NCBI GenBank assembly: GCA_013339765.2
Contig: CM023453.1
Coordinates: forward strand, 86,618,685 to 86,682,684
Length of the DNA stretch: 64,000 bases
Direction: 5' to 3'
Origin: Haemaphysalis longicornis
Lineage: Eukaryota > Arthropoda > Arachnida > Ixodida > Ixodidae
Shown here: in pieces, positions 22,098 through 31,829 of the stretch
Numbering within the stretch: position 1 is the first letter of the stretch
Layout: each line of letters starts with the position of its first letter
Translations under genes and position numbers: made by a program
The notes under the pieces: model-generated
What the model was told of the DNA's origin: nothing
What the model saw: the letters and a program-made list of their open reading frames with translations, nothing else
Database searches by the model: none

Positions 22098-24850
22098 TTA
22101 AAAAGGCCGAAGCCTAGTTACACTTTCTAGTACAGGCAACCATTCAGGTGGACAAGGTTGTGCTTTCAAAATTTCTACAATTTGACGAACGTTTTCGCAA
22201 AAGTACTCTCTTCCGGGTCTCGCGTCCACATCGCTGTAGCGAACTGCCAGTCGAGACCTCCATATACCATGCAGGGCCAGCAGCATTATGAGATCGTATG
22301 GTGCTCCTTCATTTTCCACAGCCAAGTATCGAATACCGTGGCTGTTTAACGGAAAATCTTTCTTCAGCGTGCGCTGTAAAACATCCCAAAAGAAAACCCC
22401 ATCCCAGCAATCTAGGAATACATGCTCAACTGTCTCGGGCTTTTTGCATACTAAACAGTCTTCCCCCCACGGCACAAACAGGCTTTTTTCTACCATCCAA
22501 GTCTTCACCGGCAGCACCCCAGCGTGCAGCTTAAAGAAAAAGGATTTAACATAAGGCGGTACTGACATCCTTTTTACTCTTTTCAGCACATCCTGCCCTG
22601 TCCCTGCACGGTATATGGATCTGTACAGTGGAATAGGCAAAGTAGTGTCGACAAGGTCTCCATACAGCTTTTTTCTTGTCACATTCGCCAAATATTCCAT
22701 TGAGAAACGCGCACTCAAAAACTTTGTCGCATCCACAACCTCTCGAACATATCCATGAATTCCAGAAACAAAGCCATCACTTGAAACAACAAATTGTGGT
22801 AAAACTCTGCCCAGACGCATTTGACAGACTGTGCGCAAAAAAGGATTACGCATGTCACGCAAAAAAAGAAAGCGGTTCACAATCTGCCGCAAAAAAAGAT
22901 GCGCCAAAGATAGACCACCGTTGCGAACTCTTCGGAACAGGTTAGTTCGACTAGTTCGCTCCCACGTAGAGCACCATATAAACACTGCGCACACTCGGTG
23001 GAATCTTTGCACATTGGCTCGCGAACAATGCAAAACCTGCATTACGTACCAAAGTTTGGACATAAAAATAGATTGCAAACGGTTTGCGCGCGCAAAACAT
23101 CGATAGTTGTTTTCCACCCCATTTTTCTGCCTTCTCTCGCATTTCGCTCGCCTGCCTTCTCCAGTACGGGTCACTGTCTCGGTAGTTCTCGAGCGGAACT
23201 CCCAAATACTTCGTCGGCGTGTCGTCCCATCTAATGCCGCCAAATGTGCTCGGTTTACAATCCCAGTCGCCGTGCCAAAAGCCAATACACTTGCCCCAGT
23301 TCACAGCACTCCCGCTATACCGGCAGAACTTTTTGAGGGTATCTATGCCTTCTAATATGCTTTGCCTATCGCGGCAAAACAAAGCGATGTCATCGGGCAT
23401 ACGCAAGTATGCGCACTTCACACGCTTGCAGTGCAAAACCTCGAATCGACAGTTTCTTGTAATGCTCAAACAAAAAGTTTCAATGTAAATACAGAAAAGT
23501 AATGACGATATGGGGCAGCCTTGCCGTACGGAGCTCTTAACTGAAATGGGAGAACTGACCTCGTTATTAATCACTAGGCTCGTCTTGCCTTCAACTGTAC
23601 GCCATTTGCACTCCCTGAGTAATCACTTGTCCTACGTTAATTGTTGGAGAATTAAAATCAACAATTCATGGCGAGACTTTATCAAAAGCTTTCTCTAGAT
23701 CTATTTGTAGCATGGCTACAACTTGTCCTGTGCTGTCACAACAATCAAGAATACTTCGGGCTATATGCCACATTAGTTGTTATAGATCTACCTTTGATGC
23801 CACACGTCTGATGTGGCCCCACTATATCCTGTACTACAGACTGCAGACGCCCTGCAAGATCTTCAATTAGTATTTTATAATCCACGTTTGAAAGGCTTAT
23901 TGGACGATAGGCTCCCATGCTCCTGAGTTTTACTACATCTTCGGTTTTTGGTATAAGAATAGTGTGCGATTGTCGGAAGGAGGGTTGGCAGTAGATTATT
24001 CTCGTATGCTTCGGCGTACACATCACACAAGCACTGGACTAAGTTCGTGTTTAAAAACTTATAAAACGCTGCTCCAATACCATCTGGACCTGGTGTTTTT
24101 CCTGGGCTGAGGTCATCAATTGCTTTCTTTACCTCGTTTATGGTTATAGGGGCTTCAAGGTTGGCTCTTAATGGCATCTCCTAAACGAGGCATCGCATTC
24201 AGAAATTCTTCTTTAAATTGTTTATGTCTGTGGGATGAACAGAAAATAAAGTTTCATAAAATTCCCTAAACGCATGCTCGATATCGGCCTGATCAGTCCA
24301 TATCCCCCCTATCATTTTCAATCTCAGCTATCTTTTTCTTGCAAGCGTGTCGTTTTTCTAATCCAAGCGCTCGCTTGTTAGGCGATTCGTCAAAAGAGCA
24401 TCTTTTCAGCTCGCGCTCCTTACTAGGGCACCATGATATTTTTCTTTATCGATTACTTCAAGCGTGCGACTTCAAGGTTCTAATCTCTTCTTTACATACC
24501 CCTGGTAACTGGCATTCTTCTCTAATAAGCGAAGCAAGGTTGCTTCGAAGCAGTCTTTCTCTTTCTCGCTCAATGTACTTAAGTGCGCTCGACCTTTCTA
24601 AAGCAGTCATTTTTGTTTCTTGCTTAAATATTTCCCACTTGAAGGAGCAGCTGGAGCTCTCCAATTCTAGTTTCTTAATTTTTTCAGTTACTTCACTCCT
24701 AAATTCCTCATCCTGCAGTAGTTTGCTATTCATTTTCCACAAATCCCAATTAAATCGGTTAACTTTCTGTTTCCGCCCCCCGATGTAGAACGAAACAAGG
24801 CAGTGGTCACTAAACGACACGGGCGTTACACAGTAATCGTAACACTTCAT
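22098..24850 (-). pseudogene. LINE A ORF2, 3' part (RT and C-terminal zinc region)
   Basis: Fragments in order: CYDYCVTPVSFSDHCLVSF (end of endonuclease, 24850), LSPGKTPGPDGIGAAFYK (24100), AYRPISLSNVDYKIL (23920), GPHQTCGIKGRSITTN (23800), VRQGCPISSLLFCIYIETF (23500), MPDDIALFCRDR in place of the YADD core (23400), GKCIGFWHGDW, TKYLGVPLENYRDSDPY (23200), and the 395-codon frame 23285-22098 ending with CLVCKKPETVEHVFLDCW (CX2CX7HX4C). Several frame changes separate the blocks and a deletion lies near 23650-23750. Confidence 0.88.
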
Positions 24851-25099
24851 TTCATTTCATTTCATTTATTTGCTCCTTAAAGGCCCGAAGGCATTACATA
24901 AGGGGGGGCTTGCGCCAAGGTATAAGAATACATACACCGAAAATAACAACAACAAAAACAAGACTACAATAAAAAGCAACATCAGTTAGGAATAGCGAAA
25001 CTATTGCAAACATAATTACTCGACAGATAGAGGGAGAGAGAGAGAAAAAAAAAGAGAAAACGTGACAACGGAATTTTCACAATCGATTCGGCAGGGGTA

Positions 25100-27892
25100 T
25101 CACGTGAAGGCTGAAAGGTTCGCCGTTTCAAGTTTCTTGCGAAATAATTTTCGGTTAGGGCATGAAGCTATGTCATTGGGTAGGGAATTCCAAATTGCTA
25201 TTGCGTGAGGAAAGAAAGAACTATTCATTGATAATGTACGGCACTTGATTCTAGAGATTGGGTGACTGTGGTTAAGACGGGCAGAAGCTCTTGGTGGGGG
25301 CGTTAATAAAGCATGTCGTGATTGGGACGGGAAATAAAAGGTGTGTAGAAGGCACAAACGAGCGATAACGCGGCGTGTAGCGAGGGTGGGGAGGTTGATG
25401 GACTGTTTGAGTGACGTCACACTGACTGTGTGGGAGTACTGTGATGTTATAAAACGGGTGGCACGGTTTTGTATCGATTCCAAATCGTGAGAAAGATATG
25501 ATTGCGAGGGGTTCCAAATTGATGATGCATATTCTAGCCTTGGTCGAACGAACGTTAGATATGCAAGTTTTTTAACATCGGCGGATGCGGTTTTAAGGTT
25601 GCGACGGAGGTAGCCAAGTGTGCGTGAAGCGTCTGAGCAGATGGATTCGATATGGGACACCCATGACAACGATGACGTCAGATGAACACCAAGGTATTTA
25701 TACGTAGTGGCCGGGATTACTGGTACTGATTTAATTGTGTAAAGGTGTTGAGCAATAGTGTGTTTTCGGGAGAATGACAAGACTTTGCATTTTTCGAGGT
25801 TTAATGGCATGAGAGATTTATCGCACCAAGTAGAAATTGTGTTGAGATCGTGTTGCAAGGAGTGGTTGTCAGAGGGACAGCGGATGGGGTTATAGATGAC
25901 GCAGTCATCAGCGAATAATCGTAATTTTGTTGTAATATTGGTAGGTAAATCGTTTATGTAGATGAGGAACAACAATGGTGATAGGCTTGCGCCTTGCGGG
26001 ACTCCAGAAGTTACATTGGTGAGCGATGAGCGTTGGTTGTTAGCGGTAGTATATTGCATGCGGCCTTGTAGAAAGTGTTCGATCCAGCGTAGTATATTAA
26101 TGGGAATTCCAAGAGAAGAAAGCTTAAGCAAGAGAAGATTATGGGGAACCCGGTCAAACGCCTTTGAAAAATCCAGAAATACTGCGTCCACTTGGAGGTT
26201 GTCTTCCATGTAGTAAAAGATGTCATATGTAAATTCTGCTAACTGCGTTTCGCAGGAAAATGACTTTCGAAAACCGTGTTGATGTGGATAGAAGAAGTTA
26301 GTTGTTTCCAGGTAATTCATGAGGGCAGATGCTATTATATGCTCGAGCAATTTGCAGGGGACACTTGTGAGCGAAATAGGACGATAGTTAGCGGGGTCTG
26401 CTCGATTTCCCGATTTAAAAAGCGGCACAACCTGCGCAACCCTCCAATCATCGGGAATGATGCTGGATTCTAAGGATTGCGGAAATATCAAGAAAAGTAT
26501 CTGACTAGATAAAACAATAGTGTTTTTCAATAATTTACTGTTAATTTGATCACAACCGGCAGAAGATGACAACTTAAGTTCTTTGATGAGATTAAAAATG
26601 CCTTCACAGCTAACGTGGATAGCGGACATCGTGCTCACGCAAGTGGTTGAAGTGGGGACCGAAATAGCAGCGTTACTAGGGGAAAAAACGGAACAAAAAT
26701 AGTCATTTAAGGCATCTGCACACTTATCGTTATTTATTGGCTCGTTGCCTTGGTCTGTAAGTTGTATTAGATTAGAGCCGGGCTTATTGCTAATCATGCG
26801 CCAAAACTTGTTGGGGTTAGTTTGAAGAATATTTAGCAGGTCTGTAGAGAAGAATTTTGCTTTAGCTTTACCTAACTCCTGAATGTACTGTTTAGAACAT
26901 AACTGGTACCTGTGCCAGGCCTCAGAATGACCAGTTGCGTTTGCTCGTTTGTACAGACGTTTCTTACGGTTTAGGAGTGATTTCAAATGTTTATTAAACC
27001 AAGGGTTGTTTGAATCAGTCTTGACCAGAATATTCGGTACGTATTTCTTTTTTAAGTTTAGCATGACATTTTTATAAATTTCCCAGTTTGCGTTGACAGA
27101 GCGGTTTAGGTATATATTTTTAAAGTCTTGAAAGAAATGCTCTAGCTCCCGGTTAAACGCCTCAAAATTTCCTTTCCTGTAATCGCAGATGAACTTTTTT
27201 GATGGTGATCTTTTACGTAGTGGCAGGGAAATGCAAATATGTATAAGATTGTGGTCGCTCAAGCCTCCAAGAACAGTAACATTTTGGACGTTATCAGGGC
27301 AGGATGTTAGCAGTAAGTCTAGTGTATTATCTCCTCTGGTAGGGGACGTTATCATTTGATTAAGGTTGAAGTCCAAAATTAAGTTTATAAACTCTTTTGA
27401 TTCGCTGTGCGGTGAACTGTGGGTAGTTGTCAGCAAAGGCCATGAAATTTCCGGAAAGTTAAAATCTCCGTACAGAAAAATAGGTGCTTGTGGAAACATA
27501 TCTCTAACGCGAGTAAGTGAAGAACGGAGACAGCTACAGAAGGAGGTGGGGTGATCCGGTGGGCGGTAGCAGATGCCAAATACTGACTTCACATTGGTGT
27601 TGTACACGAGCACCCATGTTAGTTCCAAGTCACCGTCATGAAAGATGAGGGAAGAAGAGAAAGAATTCTTTACGGCGATTAGGACGCCGCTACCGCGGCG
27701 ATTGCTGCGGTCACGACGATAAAGCGTCAAATTGAGATTGGCGGGAAATATTTCACTATCATTTATGTCCTCGTTCAACCAAGTTTCTGTTAATAGGATT
27801 ATATCTGCCGATACGTCTTCAATAAAGCTGCAAAATGCATCGCGTTTTGGAATAATACTGCGCACGTTAGTAAAGGCGATGTTAAGGGTCAT
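25100..27892 (-). CDS. L2/CR1-group LINE ORF2: endonuclease-reverse transcriptase
   Basis: An uninterrupted 930-aa protein that nicks target DNA and primes reverse transcription of its own RNA. The APE-type endonuclease occupies about residues 1-220: TNVRS (8-12), LLTETWL with Glu36, YGDFNFP (141-147) and LSDHNLI (211-217). RT occupies about 440-720: SAGCDQINSKLL, YRPISLTSV (503-511), FLDFSKAFD with Asp574, GVPQGASLSPLLF (630-642) and catalytic FADD (660-663). The C-terminal 200 residues include SSIWNPSQ and SIWNSLPNDI motifs usual for the clade. No RNase H or zinc finger. All visible catalytic residues are present, so the protein could be functional. I chose the first Met, which lies just before the endonuclease β-strand. 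Confidence 0.93.
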   Translation of the reverse strand: MTLNIAFTNVRSIIPKRDAFCSFIEDVSADIILLTETWLNEDINDSEIFPANLNLTLYRRDRSNRRGSGVLIAVKNSFSSSLIFHDGDLELTWVLVYNTNVKSVFGICYRPPDHPTSFCSCLRSSLTRVRDMFPQAPIFLYGDFNFPEISWPLLTTTHSSPHSESKEFINLILDFNLNQMITSPTRGDNTLDLLLTSCPDNVQNVTVLGGLSDHNLIHICISLPLRKRSPSKKFICDYRKGNFEAFNRELEHFFQDFKNIYLNRSVNANWEIYKNVMLNLKKKYVPNILVKTDSNNPWFNKHLKSLLNRKKRLYKRANATGHSEAWHRYQLCSKQYIQELGKAKAKFFSTDLLNILQTNPNKFWRMISNKPGSNLIQLTDQGNEPINNDKCADALNDYFCSVFSPSNAAISVPTSTTCVSTMSAIHVSCEGIFNLIKELKLSSSAGCDQINSKLLKNTIVLSSQILFLIFPQSLESSIIPDDWRVAQVVPLFKSGNRADPANYRPISLTSVPCKLLEHIIASALMNYLETTNFFYPHQHGFRKSFSCETQLAEFTYDIFYYMEDNLQVDAVFLDFSKAFDRVPHNLLLLKLSSLGIPINILRWIEHFLQGRMQYTTANNQRSSLTNVTSGVPQGASLSPLLFLIYINDLPTNITTKLRLFADDCVIYNPIRCPSDNHSLQHDLNTISTWCDKSLMPLNLEKCKVLSFSRKHTIAQHLYTIKSVPVIPATTYKYLGVHLTSSLSWVSHIESICSDASRTLGYLRRNLKTASADVKKLAYLTFVRPRLEYASSIWNPSQSYLSHDLESIQNRATRFITSQYSHTVSVTSLKQSINLPTLATRRVIARLCLLHTFYFPSQSRHALLTPPPRASARLNHSHPISRIKCRTLSMNSSFFPHAIAIWNSLPNDIASCPNRKLFRKKLETANLSAFT

Positions 27893-27946
27893 AGAAGATA
27901 GGGTCGACTGGCGGAACGGAGGCGGGGAAAGATATGTCTTAGCGTG

Positions 27947-28822
27947 TCATTGGCCATCAGGTGCAGCGCTTTCTGGTGAACTAGATGAAGACGAAAGTGT
28001 ACTTTGACTAGAGCTTTCGATGACTGTGTCTGAAACAGGGTCATAGGAATAAGACTTCGAGCCAACGAGGAGCTTATCGAGTTGCAGTTTGAAGGCGCAC
28101 TTTTTCGGACGAATAAATTTGATTAGCTTAGCACGTGCGAGTCGTGTTGCCGCTTCAAAGTCTTCTCTAATGGCAAAATCTGTTCCTTGAAGTTTTCGGC
28201 CACATGCAAGAATTTTTTCTTTAATTTTGAAATGGGCAAGCTTTATGATTACAGGGCGCTTTTTGTTAGCGGAATATCTGCCCAGGCGATGAGACCGTTC
28301 AATGTCATTTGGGCTCAGCTGCAGTTCCAAGTTGTTAGCACAAAATTGTAAAACCTTTTCTTCCGACTCCTTCCAAGTTTCTTTTTCGCAGTCGTCAAGG
28401 CCTAAGAAAAGAATGTTATTTCGGCGCATGCGGTTATTCGCGTCGATGTGAGCGGCCTTCAAAACCTCGAGTTCCTGTTTGATCTGGGAAGTTTCATTTA
28501 GTTGAGTGGTGGACGTTGGCTCGGACTGTTTTAATTCTAGCATGTTAATCCGGTTACTCAATGACGATATCAGCTGTTCATGGGCAGCTTGAGCTGCCTT
28601 GACTTGAACTAGCTCTGCACGAATATCTGTTTGCCCGTCTTCCAGTTTTTTGATAGCAGCAACCAGCGAGGCGATGTCAGGCTTAGGAGGCCCGGGGTTG
28701 ACCTCTACATCTCCCGACAGTAACAGCAACAACTCAGACAGCAAGTGGTATGCAAACGAATCGCTTATTAGGCGAATAATGCTACTGCACTGCAGGTCGC
28801 TGGGGCACGACAACCGCGACAA
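27947..28822 (-). CDS. L2/CR1-group LINE ORF1 with an N-terminal 2A-like peptide
   Basis: A 291-aa protein. Residues 25-45 end in LLLLLSGDVEVNPGP, matching the 2A translational-recoding consensus D(V/I)ExNPG|P, so the ribosome is expected to release a 44-residue leader at Gly44 and continue from Pro45. The leader is hydrophobic, like a signal sequence. Residues about 55-130 are predicted coiled coil (heptad-like KLEDGQTDIRAELVQVKAAQ). Residues about 140-265 resemble the RRM-plus-C-terminal fold of L1-type ORF1 RNA chaperones (NNILFLGLDD, IERSHRLGR, RPVIIKLAHFKIKEKIL, IREDF). The tail is Ser-rich. 2A motifs at the N terminus of ORF1 are known from some sea-urchin and other CR1/L2-type LINEs. 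Confidence 0.92.
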   Translation of the reverse strand: MSRLSCPSDLQCSSIIRLISDSFAYHLLSELLLLLSGDVEVNPGPPKPDIASLVAAIKKLEDGQTDIRAELVQVKAAQAAHEQLISSLSNRINMLELKQSEPTSTTQLNETSQIKQELEVLKAAHIDANNRMRRNNILFLGLDDCEKETWKESEEKVLQFCANNLELQLSPNDIERSHRLGRYSANKKRPVIIKLAHFKIKEKILACGRKLQGTDFAIREDFEAATRLARAKLIKFIRPKKCAFKLQLDKLLVGSKSYSYDPVSDTVIESSSQSTLSSSSSSPESAAPDGQ

Positions 28823-28947
28823 GGAAACGGTTGCTGCTTCGATATTCTTCAGAACAAGTAAGGTAACAAACCTGGAACAGTAGAAAGGGCGGTGAACATG
28901 TTGCGGCGAACGATGTCGTGCCCCAAGCGTCCTGCGCGGCTGTCCAG

Positions 28948-28955
28948 CTTATATA
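28948..28955 (-). promoter_or_regulatory. TATA box of proximal monomer
   Basis: TATATAAG on the minus strand, 31 bp upstream of the G run at 28921-28924, a standard RNA polymerase II spacing. Transcription from here would yield an RNA lacking most monomer sequence. Confidence 0.65.
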
Positions 28956-29253
28956 CACTACGATGCGGTCCCGTCACAGATGACGTACACGAATGAACAT
29001 GTTGCCAGGTGACGAGGGGAATCCGGGCCAGAACTGGTGGTTCTGGTTTTGTTGGTGGGCGCAGGAATTTTCCAGGAAGCGGAAGCCGAGTGACGAATGC
29101 CGGGGTGTCTGGGCCCTCCATGGTTGTGAGTGGTCCAGGGAAAAGGCATGCTGTCGGGGAAATCCAGTAGGCCAGGGCCTGGAACAGTAGAAGGGCGGTG
29201 AACATGTTGCGGCGAACGATGTCGTGCCCCAAGCGTCCTGCGCGGCTGTCCAG

Positions 29254-29261
29254 CTTATATA
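29254..29261 (-). promoter_or_regulatory. TATA box of distal monomer
   Basis: TATATAAG on the minus strand, 31 bp upstream of the G run at 29227-29230. Its predicted start corresponds to the same monomer position at which the inserted copy begins. Confidence 0.65.
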
Positions 29262-29537
29262 CACTACGATGGCGGTCCCGTCACAGATGACGTAACACGA
29301 ATGAACATGTTGCCAGTGACGAGGGGGAAATCCGGGCCAGAACTGGTGGTTCTGGTTTGTGGTGGCGCAGGAATTTTCCAGGAAGCGGAAGCCGAGTGAC
29401 GAATGCCGGGGTGTCTGGGCCCTCCATGGTTGTGAGTGGTCCAGGGAAAAGGCATGCTGTCGGGGAAATCCAGTAGGCCAGGGCCTGGAACAGTAGAAGG
29501 GCGGTGAACATGTTGCGGCGAACGATGTCGTGCCCCC

Positions 29538-30214
29538 GTTCGACAAAACGATCGTTCGACAAAAGCTCGAGCGACACATACGCTCGGTCTAAACGGGCAT
29601 GACTTCTGCCCTGAAAATGAGTAAACTGCACCGCTTGCGACCCGACCCGCCATTACATCGCCAACATCTCCAAACAAATTCTTCGACTGTTTTCTTGGAG
29701 AACTGAAGTGCTCGCATCCCGGAAACGTGTTTTCGCTTGATTTATTCTCTGGCCGAGCATACACAATTAAAATCACCAAGAAGAAGAACAAGACGCTCCG
29801 TGTCTAACAGACTCGTATGCCTTCAAAAAACACCTTTCTTTCCTCAGCCCTCGTTGGGGCATATACGACTACCGCTCGCCAATCGCGCGACATAATAGCA
29901 AAATCACAAACAATCAGCCGTCCCTCCAAGCACGCCACCACATTCTGAATGACCGCACCTAAACTGTGCTTGATCAATAGCATGCGCCACCGGATACGCC
30001 CACTGCATGGCAGATACAAACATTGTGGTGCGCAGTAAACTGCCGCACCATGCGCCGAGTCTTGCTCCTCCCCCTCAACTTTTGTTTCCTGTATGGCTAC
30101 AATATTCAGTTCTTTTTCCAGGATTAGACGGCAGACTTGACTTTGTCGTCTTCTATCAGCAAGTCCTCGCACATTCAGCGTAGCGACACGCAGAGGGTTA
30201 ATAATATCAATCAT
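29538..30214 (-). pseudogene. LINE A ORF2, 5' part (endonuclease)
   Basis: From Met at 30214 the frame reads NPLRVATLNVRGLADRRRQS, IVAIQETKVEGE, SRDWRAVVVYAPTRAEERKV, then after a frameshift VLLLGDFNCVCSARE, a stop, and QFTHFQGRSHARLDRAYVSL before the nested insertion. The motifs match LINE B ORF2 residues 18-228. At least three frame changes. Confidence 0.88.
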
Positions 30215-30538
30215 TTCTGTTCGGATTCAGACTCAATGCATGGCGCTTACAATAAAAAATTAGTACTGTGCTTGGGACCACAAAGTAAAGCAAATCGCTC
30301 TTTACCAGCACGAAAAATAAATATACAAATAAGGCATCGTGTGAGCCGGACAACAACCCCCCCCCCCCCCCCTGAAAAAGAGGCAAAAAAAAATTTCCGG
30401 CACATACACAACAAGCCCATTGAATGTGTTTTAACTGCCGCATTAACAAAGGTAGACGTTAAACAGAACGTTTCAGGAGGGGTAACTCAAAGCGGAGTAC
30501 ACGTACAAAGACCAATACCTTTGAGCACCGACAGGACT

Positions 30539-31749
30539 TCACGGGGGCTTGGTGCCAGTGGGCCCGCGATCGTACGGGCCGACGTTCGGCTTCGGCTTGA
30601 AGCTTGAACGACGACTCACAGTTCCTTTTGACGACGCGTTTAGTTCGCAATGCACTTCGCTCAGCGTTGTTTCCGGGGGGAGTGGCGTGGACGCTTCGTT
30701 ACACTGCTTGTCTTCCTCGCGCTCGTGGTCCCTCACAGGCTCCCGTCGTCGGTCTCGACGTTTTCCGTACCCAACTCCTACCTTCCCTCACGACGGGGAC
30801 GTTGACTGAGTTGCTTGCTTAGTGTCGTCTGCCGAGTCATGGGCCCCAGAAAGCTTGTCACTAACACCCTCCACCGCATTCACGCCAGCTGCCGTTGCCT
30901 CGGACGCCTGTTTGGTCTGGGCCGGTGTCTCGACCTTACTGGGGCTCCCTCCCGCCGCAAGTTCTTCCGTTTCTGCGACATCCATCACGAGTTCGTTTGG
31001 GTCGTCGCCTTCTGCGGGTCCGGTGACCGAAGCATACGTCCGCGTGCACTGTGTCGCTTCGTGGCCGAAGCGGCGGCAGACAGTGCAACGCGGCACTTGC
31101 AATCACGGCGCATGTGCCCCGAACCGTGGCAGCGGAGACACTGCGGGGCCCTGCCAGGCACGACCACAAGCGCCTGTTCGCCGGCCACTCGGAGCTGGTG
31201 CGGCAAGTCCTCAGCCCTCACGCCAACGTTGAGCTTGAGGGTCACGGACCGCGTGGTGGAGCCCTTGTCCTGTACGCCTTGCACCCTCCAACGCTCCCTG
31301 GAGACGTCGCTCACCTTGCCGTAAGGAGCGAGAGCGGCGCGGACGTCCTCCTCGGTCACATTATGAAGAAGCCAGTGCAGCTTCAATCTCAAGTCCTGAT
31401 TGGCCGGGTCGATAACGACGCACCTTCGTCCCTTTACTGTCACGTCGGGGGCCTCCAAAATCTTCTTGACGCCTTGCTCCAAGTTGAACGTCACTGCCCA
31501 TACGTGACTCATCTGAAACGCCCCCAAGGCGAGCACCTCGGGAAGCAATCCCAGACGAGTCAGCGTATCACGGAAATCTTCCACGCGATACGGCCGGGCT
31601 TTCATATCACCGTGCAAAAACACAGTATTCAAAACAATGCGTCCTGTTGGCAGTGTTGGCAGTGAAACTTGGTAATCTTCGTCCGTTGCAAAAAACCTGT
31701 TACCGCGGCCAGGCATGGCCGCATTAACCGCTCCTGAGGAGCCCTGCAT
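30539..31749 (-). pseudogene. LINE A ORF1, frameshifted
   Basis: From MQGSSGAVNAAMPGRGNRF the frame follows LINE B ORF1 through ARPYRVEDFRDTLTRLGLL, FQMSHVWAVTF, LKLHWLLHNVTEEDVRAALA and the first zinc knuckle CLRCHGSGHMRRDC. It shifts frame near 31100, where the second knuckle CTVCRRFGHEATQC continues in another frame. A further shift precedes the conserved C-terminal RRSSFKPKPNV. A C18 homopolymer at 30357-30374 lies in the ORF1-ORF2 spacer. Confidence 0.88.
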
Positions 31750-31788
31750 CCTGCGTCCGTTCACTGTGGTGGCCGGAAGCAGAATCGC

Positions 31789-31810
31789 CTCTACCGACTG
31801 AGCTAGCCGC
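31789..31810 (-). tRNA. tRNA-Lys 5' head flanking LINE A
   Basis: CGGCTAGCTCAGTCGGTAGAG with the upstream bases GTG instead of the array's GCC. Upstream sequence is not array spacer, so this was the first gene of array 1 on the minus strand. The intact A box directly precedes the LINE 5' end. Confidence 0.85.
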
Positions 31811-31829
31811 ACGGGGCGGCCTCTCTAGC

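Larger units (their letters stand above)
24846..29537 (-). mobile_element. L2/CR1-group LINE nested in LINE A, both ORFs intact
   Basis: A 4.7-kb element in the same orientation as its host. Its 5' end, in GGGGCACGAC at about 29537, is followed by 2.2 tandem promoter monomers, ORF1 (28822-27947), a 54-bp gap, ORF2 (27892-25100), about 220 bp of 3' UTR and a (GAAAT)n tail at 24847-24870. There is no RNase H domain. The microsatellite-like 3' tail and RT signature (FADD, GVPQGASLSPLLFLIYINDL) fit the CR1/L2/Rex1 group. No clear target duplication was seen; TTTTGTCGAAC occurs twice at the 5' junction, suggesting a microduplication. Confidence 0.88.
28871..29537 (-). repeat. Tandem 5' promoter monomers of the nested LINE
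   Basis: Two complete units (28871-29177, 307 bp; 29178-29483, 306 bp) and a partial unit (29484-29537) differ by only a few small indels. On the minus strand each complete unit holds GTATATAAGC and, about 31 bp downstream, GGGGCACGAC; the partial first unit begins exactly at GGGGCACGAC. The arrangement resembles promoter monomers at the 5' ends of rodent L1 elements. Open frames across the monomers are by-products. Confidence 0.88.
21991..31788 (-). mobile_element. Tx1/L1-like LINE 'A', full length but decayed, split by a nested LINE
   Basis: The element runs from the GATTCTGCTTCC 5' end at 31788 through ORF1 (31749-30539), ORF2 5' part (30214-29538), a nested L2/CR1 LINE (24846-29537), ORF2 3' part (24850-22098) and a short 3' UTR to the A-rich tail at 21991. 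It sits in a tRNA-Lys gene with a perfect 15-bp target duplication. Both ORFs carry frameshifts, and the RT catalytic YADD reads MPDD, so it is inactive. The nested insertion restores a single reading of ORF2 when removed: LELLS at its 5' side continues with CYDYCVTPVSFSDHC at its 3' side. Confidence 0.9.

Noticed and set aside
29264..29791. 175-codon minus-strand frame
   Set aside because: A fusion of broken LINE A ORF2 and promoter-monomer sequence read in the wrong frame.
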